A stretch of 64,000 bases of DNA from Anas platyrhynchos. Taxonomy: Eukaryota > Chordata > Aves > Anseriformes > Anatidae. The stretch spans positions 33,327,001-33,391,000 of the forward strand of contig NC_092591.1 of NCBI RefSeq assembly GCF_047663525.1, read 5' to 3'. Position numbers and translations under genes: made by a program. The notes beneath the pieces are model-generated. The model made no database searches, was not told where the DNA came from, and saw only the letters and a list, made by a program, of their open reading frames with translations. Shown piece after piece: positions 1 to 12,100 of this stretch; the first letter of the stretch is position 1; each line of letters opens with the position of its first letter.

Positions 1-126
1 TGTTAGGTCAGACATCAAATTATCCATTAGAGATGAGTGGACCATCAGAAGGTACATAGCCTTCAGAGCAAGCGCTTGAAGCAGAGAAGGTGGAAAGGGT
101 CTCAAGAACCATATATCGGGATTCTC
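1..126 (-). CDS. EXD1: EXD1 coding exon 10 (cut by window start)
   Basis: 126 nt visible, encoding residues 290-331: ENPDIWFLRPFPPSLLQALA, then LKAMYLL and LMDNLMSDLT. The Exo III position reads ALKAMYLL, without the usual Asp. Acceptor ACACAG at 131-127. The remaining exons lie beyond base 1. Confidence 0.94.
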
Positions 127-3100
127 CTGTGTATCCCAATACAAATGAAAACAGTTATTCCAGTAGCAAGAATTATAACAAAACTTTTCATCACGTTCTT
201 CTGCAGTTTAAACAATACCGCCAGATCCTGATCTCTATTTCAGTGCTATTGAATGCTTGCAGTTTCTAAGGCCATCTGCGGCCATCTGCATACAACCCTG
301 GGGATATCAGAGAAGAGGAACTGTGAGAGGAGGAATTACTTCTTAAAAAAATAACAGAAAAAACAACGTACACCTACTACAGTGTGTAATGCTAGGTTGT
401 CTCTCATCTGTCTAAAACAAGGCAGGAAACTAGGTGCGTCTTTTAAAGAGAGAAACCTAATGATCAAGTTGGAAAAAAATCTCCCATCAGGGAAGCAGCC
501 AGGGATAGGAACAATTTCAGTCAGCACAACTAAAACTATGTTCTGTAAGTCCCAGTGAAGCAGCATGACCATGATACTGTGAGCAAAAGTATCGCTACAG
601 TCCCTTATGGTGGTATACTTACTATACACGTATTACACAGTCATTTTTTGCTTTTAATCTTCAGACCAATAGAATGATTTGTGAAAGCTAAATATGGAAG
701 GCAAGCCTGTTGTCATTTGGCTTAGATTTGCCATACAGAATTCTCTAAAATGAAATTCTGACAGACGCTATTGGAATTCAAACACCAAAGTAAAATATAA
801 ACGTGTTCAAATTTGATATTTCACTGAGCAGCTATCAGTTTAAAAATAATTTGCCTGAACAAATGATAGCCATAGCAAAAGATATATAATTAAGGCTTTT
901 GATGAAAACTTCCTATCAATGAATAGATTGTGCAAAACCACTCAGATTTACTCAGGAAGTTACAAAACTAGTATAAAGGCAGAAAAGATGATCTGGCAGA
1001 ACAGAGCTTGTTCCCATTCACAAAATAAATCCTGTCTGCATAGTGGGGTCTCATTAAGTATCTAGCTCCTCTTTGGAAGTCCTCCTCCCAGCCCCCTCAA
1101 CTAAAAGAAAGGTCAGGTGATTAAAAATTCAACAAAGAGATATCACACCTGGCACCAACCTATTTACACGCTATTTATCCAGCTTACACTCCCCAAATCT
1201 TGTGAACTTCTTGCCTATTAAGACTTCCCTTGCTTCTCCCTCTCTGAAAGATTAACAAAAACACGGACAATTATAGAGCAAATGACACTGAACTGTGCTG
1301 TTACTCTCGTTTTTCCATTCTCGCAGTGCTGGCTAGAGTGTTTCCTCTTTCCCTACATGACTCAGGGTTCATTTTACCCATTTTGTTCTTTTGGAGCTAG
1401 GTTTCAGAATTAGTCAAGTATATTAAGATATCCAGACCATTTTTTACCAGTTACGCAAAACTTCTATTGCACAAGCTTTGTGTTTCTTCAATACCTCAAT
1501 TTCAAATGTACTATTAGGAAATACTAGCATAAGCACTGACAGGAGCTGAAGCATGCATCTGTCTCCCAAATGACTATTACAAAATGTCCTGAACTACAGC
1601 AATTTGACTATTAAACAGTACCACGCTCTTAAAAAAAAAAAAAAAAAAAAAGAATCTGAAAAGGGGCACAGCACAGCTCACAATTTAGTCTTCAGAGGTG
1701 CCTCACTGAATCAACTCACTGAAGCCACTTCCTGCCTGCACTTCATGAGGGCATCCCATTTGGAAGGTATCTTCAAGTGCTGCATCAAACACTCCTGCAA
1801 CGTGCAGACACGGTGTGGAAAGTAGCCACCTGTTGCCATTGAGAACTGCAGAACATCAGCCACCTGTGATGGAAGAGATCAGTATGTCCTCCCCAGTGTC
1901 TGCTGAGCAAAAGCAGAGAATGTGGAGATTTGACAGTGGGGAAGCATATTACAATACAAAAAATATACTGCAGACACATTAATCCTCATTTTGACTGTAT
2001 ACAAACCGCAGAAGTAGTAGTCTGACTCCTTAAAGCCATCAAGTTAAATGAAGAGTAAATCAGGTTATAAGAATGATTTCTCCAGACAGCACATTAGGAA
2101 TAGTATCAGAAGAAAGCAAGCACACAGTGATACTTCCCCTACTTCTTGTTGCTTTTTTAAAAACACAAAGTAGTGATGCAATGCAAGGAAAACATGATGA
2201 AAGAATATGTAAATGGTCTAAAACCTTTCGACGAAAAACTGATTTTGCCAGTAAAACTCATCTTTGACAGCATACAGACCCAAAACTGAAAGAGACAACA
2301 ACCTACAGCAGTAACTGCATGTCATATTTTTTGCTTGTTTCCTATGTTGGTTTTATCCTTTTTACCCTTCATAGTATCAGGCTCCAATTTTTGCTACTAA
2401 TTAGGGAACACAAAGATGACTGGGACTATTTTACCAGGTGCAGAGCGGTGACAATGGAAAACAGAAGCTTGGAAGAGAGTCTACCCACCAGGGAAGCAGA
2501 GAAGAGAAACTGAAAAGGCTAGATCCACCTTCAAAATCTAATACTTGAGTGATGCATCATTGGAACCAAGTTCTCAGACTTTATCTCCTACTCAAAACCC
2601 CAGACTCCTACTCTGGTCCTCTGGAATCCCCGCTGACCTCTCATAATCCTTGTCTAACTTTGTTAAGAAACCTGGAGCCAAACTCTTAACACAAGTATCT
2701 ACAGACCTGCCAACAAAACCTGGAGTTTACATGCTAGCCCAGTTTTACTGCAAGCGTTACAGCTGAAGCTGCTGTTTGAGCTGTTCCACCAGGAGCTGTC
2801 CATGTGCTATCTAGACCAGGTCATGCAGCGCTTTACAGCCCCAGCCCAACCCCTGCAGTGGTGACAACAGGATTTTCTAGCTTTGACTTCTTCTGGCCAC
2901 TTACACTGAGTGCAAATTCCAAGACTAGCCCCCCAGTTCCTGACTTATCTGTAAAGTCTTTTGAAAATACATCTCTTTTCCCATCCAATAGCAAAGGCAA
3001 ACAAGCTGGTATGATTTACTACTGAGTAAAGCTGACTCTAAGGCATCAGCTGCCTTCTCTGGGAGAGAAGCCATGTATTTACTGTGCTTATCAGAAGAAA

Positions 3101-6100
3101 GCAGTAAGCAAATCCGTTTACTGAATTCCCAAGGAATAAAAGCTTTTACTAAAGCATTGAGGAAGATGCAAAATGCTAGTGCACCACAAGTAGAACAAGC
3201 CATCTTGGACTAAGGAAGGAAATGATGTCAGACCTCCGACGCTCCGTAGTAGAACAAAGGATCTAGGACTGCCTATACTTCTGGTATGCTGACTACGCTG
3301 CTGTAGTCCAAAGAAGTCTACAAGCATCAGCTAAAAAGTAACAGTATACATGGAGAGAAAGGAACTGCAATAATTCAATCTGATTAATTCACTGAAGACA
3401 GGAAAATTAAGACCCAGTGAAAGCTGACTTTCACTGGTTTGTAAGCACAAATAACCAGGTAAAGAGGGAGTTTCCATCAATCCTTACTGAACTGACCTTT
3501 TTACTGTACCTCTGACCACTAAGAACTCATCTGGCTTTTAGCTCTCAATGGCCAAATGCAGATGAAGAGGAACCTCAGGAAAGACCTTCTGAAGCAGTCA
3601 GTTATTTTTACTCAAAGTCAAGATAAAGACTTTCAAATATACAGAGATGAATATTCCATTCCTCCAGAAGGTTAGAGAGGGAATTATTAGTTTTTTTTTT
3701 AAAAAAAAGTCAATGCTTTCCAAACAAGAAGATAATAGACTTAAATACATGTATTTAAACAAAAATGCAGTCTATTCATAAAAAGCCTAATCTGAATGCA
3801 CAAGATTAGAAAATAAACTTAACAATGAAAACAGTGTTTTAGCTATCACTGAACTCTCTCAGAAAATCTTAGTCATTGCATGCTAATGGCTTGGATTCAA
3901 GGGCAGAAACTGACTACTACATGCTGAAGAGGTGTGTACGTGTGTTGATCTGTGGAACCAGACCGCAAATACGTCACTTCCACATTTTATGATTAAACTT
4001 AGCATGAACCTCTGTTTTATGGACAGTCTCAAGTTGTTGTCCTTTCTTTATTCTTCTGGTACACACATCTAAGAATTGCATTATTTCATTTAATTGTAAA
4101 CAACTATGCTGCCAACAACATTTTAAAAGAGGCAGAGATTTCAGAGCATGAGAATGCTCTAATCTCATGATGCAGCACGGAAGTGTCAGAGAAGGCAGCA
4201 TTATGGATGCACATTAGAAACCTTTCACTGACGTGCACTATATGTATATTATTACAAGCAACAAACAGTTGCAGCAACTGGCCAAAACCATGGGTAAAAC
4301 TTTTCAAATGATGCAGGCAGAATCCCATTTAAACCAGAATTCTTCAATTCACTGCTGTGTTTTTAAACAGTCTCACTTGCACGTGCACTTGTGTACGCAG
4401 CCTGCTCCAATTTTAAGAAGAGCTTCTTAGTGTTAAGTGCTTCACAAAGAGCCTCTGTGAGAGTTTGCTCACAGGAATTTCCCAGTTACTGTCTCCAGAC
4501 AGTAGATGACAGCTCAATACTGCAATAACAGGCACGCTTTAGGGCAGTCAAAACCAAACTGCTCCCCTAGCTTACTTATATTGGATGTATGATTCAGACT
4601 CAGATCAATGGATCAGAGTAATTGAATCTAAGCCTAAAGATCTATTAATGCAAGAAAAGCATGCTCACTCTGAAACAGAACTATGAGAGCCATTTACGGG
4701 CCTCAGAGGTCCTAGCATGGGTCGGTCTGGTTAGGCATTTCCACTGTACCAGTTACATGTTCTAGGCAGTACAATTGCCTAGTTAATACATTAGCAGCAC
4801 TGGTAGGAATTTTCTTCTTGACCTTTTTCATACAGTCAAGACTTAACACTGACATTGATTGATACTTGATTTGTAGTAGAACACTACAAATTTTTAGGGG
4901 CAGAAGGCCAAACTAACATCAGAGAGGGACTGAAAGAAAGTTTTGTTGTATAACATTTACTATATAGCCCAGACTAGGACTTTGAAGAACTACTACAGAC
5001 AGTCATGTTTATGACATGAAAAATCAGTGCACACATAAGGACAAGAATAACACACCCACACCAAATACAAACAATGATAGCCATTTTGTTATTTTCTTCT
5101 CTGAAAATGCTCTAATTTTCCACTTAGTCACGCAACATTTTAACTACCACAATTACCAGAGCTAGCACTAGCAAAAGCAAAGATTTTTGTGATTATCTGG
5201 CCTATACTCTCACTTCCACCACTGTGTTTATTAACAGACACTCCCATTCCTGGATACCTGTAAGCCTGACTGTTTTCTGCACTTGTGAAAGGGTCAGAAA
5301 GGGTAACCAGAAATATAAAATACAAGTCTATCTGGCTCCAGTTAAAGCCACAGTAGCATCAGGTTGTGCCAAGTTTTATCAAGACCCATTAGCATGTATT
5401 AAAAAAATAATAATAATAAAAAAATGCTGCTAGTACTGGATATTAACAATCTCTTAAAATGGGGATTTAGAGATACCCAAAGCGCCTCTCATAGATCGAT
5501 GCTTCTCTTGACTAAGATAAAAGCTTCTTCTGTGAAAAACTAGTATTTTTAATCTATTCTGGTCTACACAAGACAAGCTCTAAATAGCAGCCTTGCCTGG
5601 CAATTCTCACCTGGAACGAAAATACATTTAGAAGGCTCAACTATCACCACATTCCACTGACATTAAACTTTCCTTGAAAGAAGGCTCTGAATAAGGCTCA
5701 GTTTTCTCTCATCAAAACTTTTGTTGCCAACAAGAGTATGTGAAGGGTACCTGCGTATCAAAGACATTGCAGAGAAGGACGCTGTACTGGTGAAAAAGGC
5801 AGTCTGAGATCCAACGGCAGTCATGTATGACCTGGAGCAAGAAAGAGCTGTCAGACAAACCTGTATCAAACTGCAATTTTTCTGGTAATCACTACATCTA
5901 TATGCAACCCCTCCTACCTCAGATGTCCTCACACACCCTTAACCCTTACCTTCAAGATGTTTTTATCTTCCAGCACCATCTGTAATCCATTTTTGAAAGC
6001 TTGAGGTCCCAGAAGGAAAATATCAAACAGAAAAATACGGCTCTTTGTTGCTATCTACGACAAATTGAATTAGAAAGAAGATGAGTGAGAGACAAGACCA

Positions 6101-9100
6101 ATGGATTTTAAGGTAGGAGAAAGCACACTGTCACATACAAGACAACCTTATATACAAGTACACATTAAGCAGCACACTCTCCTTAATGCTAATCTATGAG
6201 AAAGACTTGCTTTTTTCAGAGATAACTCACAATAATTAGGAAAAACGACCTAGTAGTCTACTATACACATTTAAAGGTAGCATTTTGCTGCATTTTAAGA
6301 GCAAGCCCTATCCAAAGCACTTTGCATAAATTCCTACATGTACCTCAATGTCATTTCTAAGGAATCCGATCAAGAAAAAATATTGTTCCTATGACATTCC
6401 TTTAGGTGTCAAAAACTGCTACAAAAAAAAAAAAAAGGACATTGTTTTCCACTACACCATTCAACATAGGCCATAATATTTAGATGTTGTCTATTCTCAA
6501 ACTCATAATGGCTTAACAAAAGCTGATATATGAATACAGTTTAGCCATGCCAAAGCAAACATTCTGTAGACACTTACTTCTGCAAGTTTGAACTCCCACA
6601 CAAGTTTTTGCTTTGGATTAACCACCCCCACTTTAAACCTCCTTAAAAATAAACCAGGATACTTTTGAGTATATAAAACAATATTAATTTCCATCCCTTC
6701 CTGGTCAGATATTTATATCATCACAGCTAATCAAGATATTTTATCATCTTTAGCTGGATTTTACTTCTCCAGTTATATTGGCATTGCGATTAGGTGGGTT
6801 TTGCAGTTTTTCCATAGGCAACAGCTGTACTATTGTACTACCTCTACCTCTATTCAAGTAAATAAAGATGGCAAACCAACCAAGTTATTTGTTATATACA
6901 AATATATGTGATATACAAGTAATTATTATATTGCTTTACAATGGCATAATTCTTCCTGTAACAGGTAGCGCATGAAAAAAATTAATTGTCTTGACGAAAA
7001 CCATATCCCTTACCAAAAGAGTCACATTAGTACATCTTAAGTACAGGCTAATCCCCAAACACTTATTAGTTTTGCATCTGTGTAGGGGCACATCTAGGGA
7101 AACACCTGCTTCTTACCTGAAGCCAGGAGAGTTTTCCATGACGACATAAATTAACACCTTCTCCAACTACACTAACAACACGCTGCTGTTTCAGGTGTAG
7201 CACCTAATGAAAAACAGGGACAAAAATAATCTGTGCCAGAGAATGATAAGCAGAGGGACAAATAGTAAAGCTGGATTTTTCTGGTCACGATCCATATGTA
7301 AGCTAAATACAAATCGGGAACACGATGAATCCCGTGGATATAGTGATCCAAACAGATGCAGTATCAGTCCAGTTACAGATAGATAGCTGGATATTCTGCA
7401 GCTAGAAACAACACATTTAATAGAGATCATTAACTAAAGATTATAAACTCCCCATACCTCCTCAGAAGAAATTCTCTTAACTAGGTTTAAGGAGCTTCCT
7501 CAAGATCACAAAGAAGGTGTTCCTGTTAGATAAGAACAGGAACTCATCTTCTAAGGTATTCAGATAAACCTGTTACCCTCACAGACACAAGAAGTTTCAA
7601 GAGAATTAAGATAAATTAACCCATACTGCACATGCTGCATAAGAGCGGCAGAAATAAAAAGTCAGCTTCTTTTTCAAGCAAAAAATAAATTAATTTGTAA
7701 GCAGGGAAATCTTGCCCTGTGGTAAAAGAACTTTTTCCTCTGTGTGCACTCTCAATTTATCATAATAAAAACCCAAATCCCAGATGATGTAACTGCAAGA
7801 GAAAATGGCTTGGAAGGCATAGCATTGCTGGTCTAAGTCAGACCTAAAAATACTATTCGGTTCAATAAATCTACCATGGGTTCTGAAATTCTTCCTACCA
7901 CATCCAGACACTTCTGAAGTTCTAAACACCCATGAAAATGATTCCCTCTCCAAACACCAACAATTCCTCATGTTGTTCTCTTTCTAAAGAAAATAACTGC
8001 TCACTAACTAGTCATACTGACTCCTCATCCTAGTTTACAGGTGAAACAGATTCTGAGAACAGCAACCAGCACACAGTGGTACAAATTCGTATCTGCTACA
8101 AACTTGTGCACTGCACTCTTTCCCTGCATGTATGTACAATTTAAACATACTTTAATACCACCAGGGATACCATCTCTACTTGACTTAAGAAGCCAGTTAC
8201 TACTTACTACCAAATTTTCACTACAGTCTGCAGAAACAATTTCCAATACAAGACCTCATGGAGCAGTGCTCACCATCCTGCACCTAATAGAGCTACTGAC
8301 AAACCCAACAGAATGGGCTTAAAAAAGTCATATATGCTAAGCAAAAGCTTTAGTTAATACTTACTGCTGGGCCAAATTTCTGCGGGAAGCAATCAATAAC
8401 TGTGTACTCTACCTTCTCTTCTTCTTTCTCTAAAATGAAGTTAAAAAAGCATTAGAAGCTTCATATGATTGAATGAACTCTGCACAGAGTATGTATTTCA
8501 GTCATATAATCGATCTACTTCTCCAGTTTAGCTTCTCAGCTCTTCTCTACTCCCTGAACACATCCAAACAGATCATAGAATCACAGAATGGTTTGGGTTG
8601 AAAGGACCTTAAAGATCATCTGGTCCCAACCCCCCTGCCACAAGCAGGGACACCTCTCACTAGACCAGGTTGCTCAAAGCCCCATCCAACCCAGCCTTGC
8701 ACACCTTCAGGGATGGAACAGCCATAACTTCACGTTCAGTTTACTGGACTGTCTGCTTCAGATATACATAGTCTTGAGCATGAGCCAAAATTCTAAATTT
8801 TTCACAGAAATATTGACTGTTCAAAAGTTGCAGTGTTTTTTTTTTTGTTTGTTTTTTTGTGATGTATAAAGAAAACAAAGATTTCAGTTCAAGAAACTGC
8901 ATCTGTTAACAGAGGGCTAACAGAATTTAAGACAGATTTTAGTATTTCAGAACACCTGCTTAACAAAGTCTAATGTACAGATAAAGGGCTCTCAAAAGAT
9001 TTTCTTTCCCTTTGAGTAAGATGCAAACATTAATAACATGCACCCATGACAACACAAGGACAGTCTTCCAAACTCTGAAATAACATCCTATTGCAAAATC

Positions 9101-12100
9101 ACATGACAACATTTTAAAAGGCTCTCCCAGAGTACGTCAGTCTCACTCATTTTCTTCCCCACCTCCCAGGCAAAGGCAACCGACCTTCCTTTAGCCTGTA
9201 CAGGCCTTGCATGCCTGTCACAGCTCTATGTGAACAGGGCGAGCCAACTGCGTTTTAGACCTGCACCTGTGGGTGTGCATACAGCAGGAACCGCTCAATC
9301 AAATCAATGCAAGTGCCTTCCAAGCGTGACAGCCAGCGCAGTACAGAACAGCAAGAGTCGTAGTGAGCTTTCACTTATTTGTCGTGCCATGTACATTTCA
9401 GGTACAAGGGTAAGATTAAACAGCCACCACAGAGGAATGCTCACTGGCTGAAGCGCTTGACTTCTCCAGAAATCAGTTATGCTGCTCAGCCACTTTTACA
9501 GCTGATGAGAACCACAGGAAAACCACATTCTGGAAAGCAAACAAGTTTTTCTGATGTTGTGTACATATTTGCAGGCAAAAGGCACGTGTGCTGATACCGA
9601 GCTCTGTGCCTATCTGCCTGCGACCACTGTTCTTTCAGAATACAGCCTGTCCAGATACAGGCAAGCCAAGAGCGCACAGCTTTGGGGGAAGATCCTGTGT
9701 GACACACACTAACTACATTGCTTGACTAATATTCGTGTTACCTGAGAGGGAGTACTTTAAGCTATTCAAGGCTCTGGGCTGGCTCTCAGGGAAAACGCCT
9801 GGAGAACTCCATGGGCTATGATCTGCTTGTCCTGTGTCTGCTCCTTTGTTCCCATTCCCCTCAGCATCTGAAGTGCACCTGCCAGAGCAAAACAAACATA
9901 CATAACACAAAAGTCAAAACATTACACATTTCACCAGCATGGATATTTTAATAACGAAAATTATTTCAGCCAATGCCATCTACCTGCATCTAGACAATAA
10001 ACTGCTGCACTGAAGCAACTTCCTAATCCCATGTGCATGATTCTTACAGGAGACTTTGAAGCTACCCCACTACATGGTTATTTTGCCCACAGGATCTTTA
10101 TTTCACATGAAATTTCAGATTTATTTCTAAAACTAAAAGGTGAAAATATAACCTGAACATATTCACGGCAAAGGTCAGCAATGAAGGTTTCAAGAGAAGA
10201 AAGAGCTAAGAGTACCATGAATGAAGTACCTGATCTAAGCCCGAGAACCACACAGTTGAAAAATCTGCAAATCTTGAAACTGAAACCTTAGTATTTGATC
10301 CATTATTTAATCATTATAATCACCCTCTGATTATAATCAGAGGTTTCAGTTACAAGTTGGATTACAAGTTAATAGATCAGTAGAACAGCTTTACCCACTG
10401 AAACGTTACTATAATCAAGCTCAAGTTATTACATATTTAGTAGAGATGGTAGCAAGTCAAGGCCGGAAATTGACGTTTCAGTAAGGTGAATGTTTACCAA
10501 ATCACGTATAAGATTTCTAAATTCTTAAATTCTGATTTCTAAAACAGGACATTCCAACATTAAGAGCACTTCACTGCGAAATATGCCTTATTAGTATAAA
10601 TTTCTGTATACTGATATAAAACCCTCCTGTTACAAATAGAGAGCTCCTACAGCGTATATCCCTATCTCAATATAATAAAACATAAAAATAACTCCTTATT
10701 TGTAAAAATAAATGATCAACATTTAGACGTGTCTGAAAAATCTTGTATCTAAAATGGCATATTAAAAGATTAGTGCAAAAATAAACCTGTCACACAAGTG
10801 AGCACAGTATGTATGTTTATTTGACAGGGAAGAAGGAGATGAGGCAGCAGCAAACAAGACAAGTGCTGCTAATCACAATTCTATATGCTAACTATATTTT
10901 AAGGACTATTCAGTAGATACCTCTTCATTCCTACTTTTCTTAGGAGAAAAAAAAAAAATGTGGTCTTGTGAGAAGACCCAAAGCAAAGCCATTTAAGAGC
11001 AGGAGACTGTAGAAGTCTAAAACATAGCTTTACCAGCTTCCTAAAGTCATGTTTATAAGCATTTTACAGCATGTACACAAACATAACTTCCATGTACAAT
11101 TCGCCTAGAACTATTCAGGCAGAAGAAATGTTCATGGGAAACCCTCCCTGAAACCACAAGCTGACCTGCAAACAAACCAAGGAAATTATTCTACTCCGGA
11201 ACATTAATGGGAACTAACAAAAAATAATAATAATAAAAAAAAAAGAGAAATACCAAGTTATAGTTTGAAAGAGTCTTTTAAACAGTGGAGGCCTTCTACT
11301 CATCACCTTATTAATCTCTTTAGAGCAAATACAAACTTGGCACAGCTGGGTCTGAACATCTGTAAGATATTCAGGTGGTGCCTCCCCTACCAATTGCATT
11401 CCTATCCCCATCTCCTACCACAAAAGGATGCAGGCATTTCAACATACTCAGTAAGCATTGCTGCTCCGTTCCCTGAATCCAGTTCATCCAGCACTTCCAC
11501 TACAATAGAAATAAACAATTTATATCCTGCTGCTGACAAGCAACTTTCAGGAAATAACAAGTGTTAAAAAAAAAGGAGAACTATAATGAATAATAAACAG
11601 CATAGTACAGACATATATACAAGAAAAGAAACTCAAAATACAGCTTAAATATTTTTAAATTCACTCTGATGTACAACTTATATAAAATAGCTCATATAAG
11701 TAGCTTACAAAAAAGGTATCAGAACTTTAATATTTAAACAATAAGCAGTGGGCTTAGCATCCCACCAAAAATGAAGTCAATATTGAACTACAACTAATTA
11801 CGCTACTTACTATTAAAAACATAAAACAGTACAGATATAAAAACTACAATGGAAAAAGGCAGATGGACACAGGTAAGTACTTGATAAGCTGCCTTCTAAC
11901 TACTTTCCCCTCAGCACTTTGCCCTTTGTCCCCAAATCAAAACTTGATAGCAGATGCCCATAGAAATAAATGCACAGGACCTTTAAACACTAGAAACTTT
12001 TTTTTGTGTGTGTAATTCTGTATTTTATGACTAGTGAATCACAGAAAAAGGCTCACATAAACAGACCACTTAGTGGAGATTCCTTTCACCTGTGCAAGTA

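Noticed and set aside
8588-8869. 93-codon frame starting in CR1 sequence
   Set aside because: Read from the antisense strand of a CR1 3' end; not a gene.
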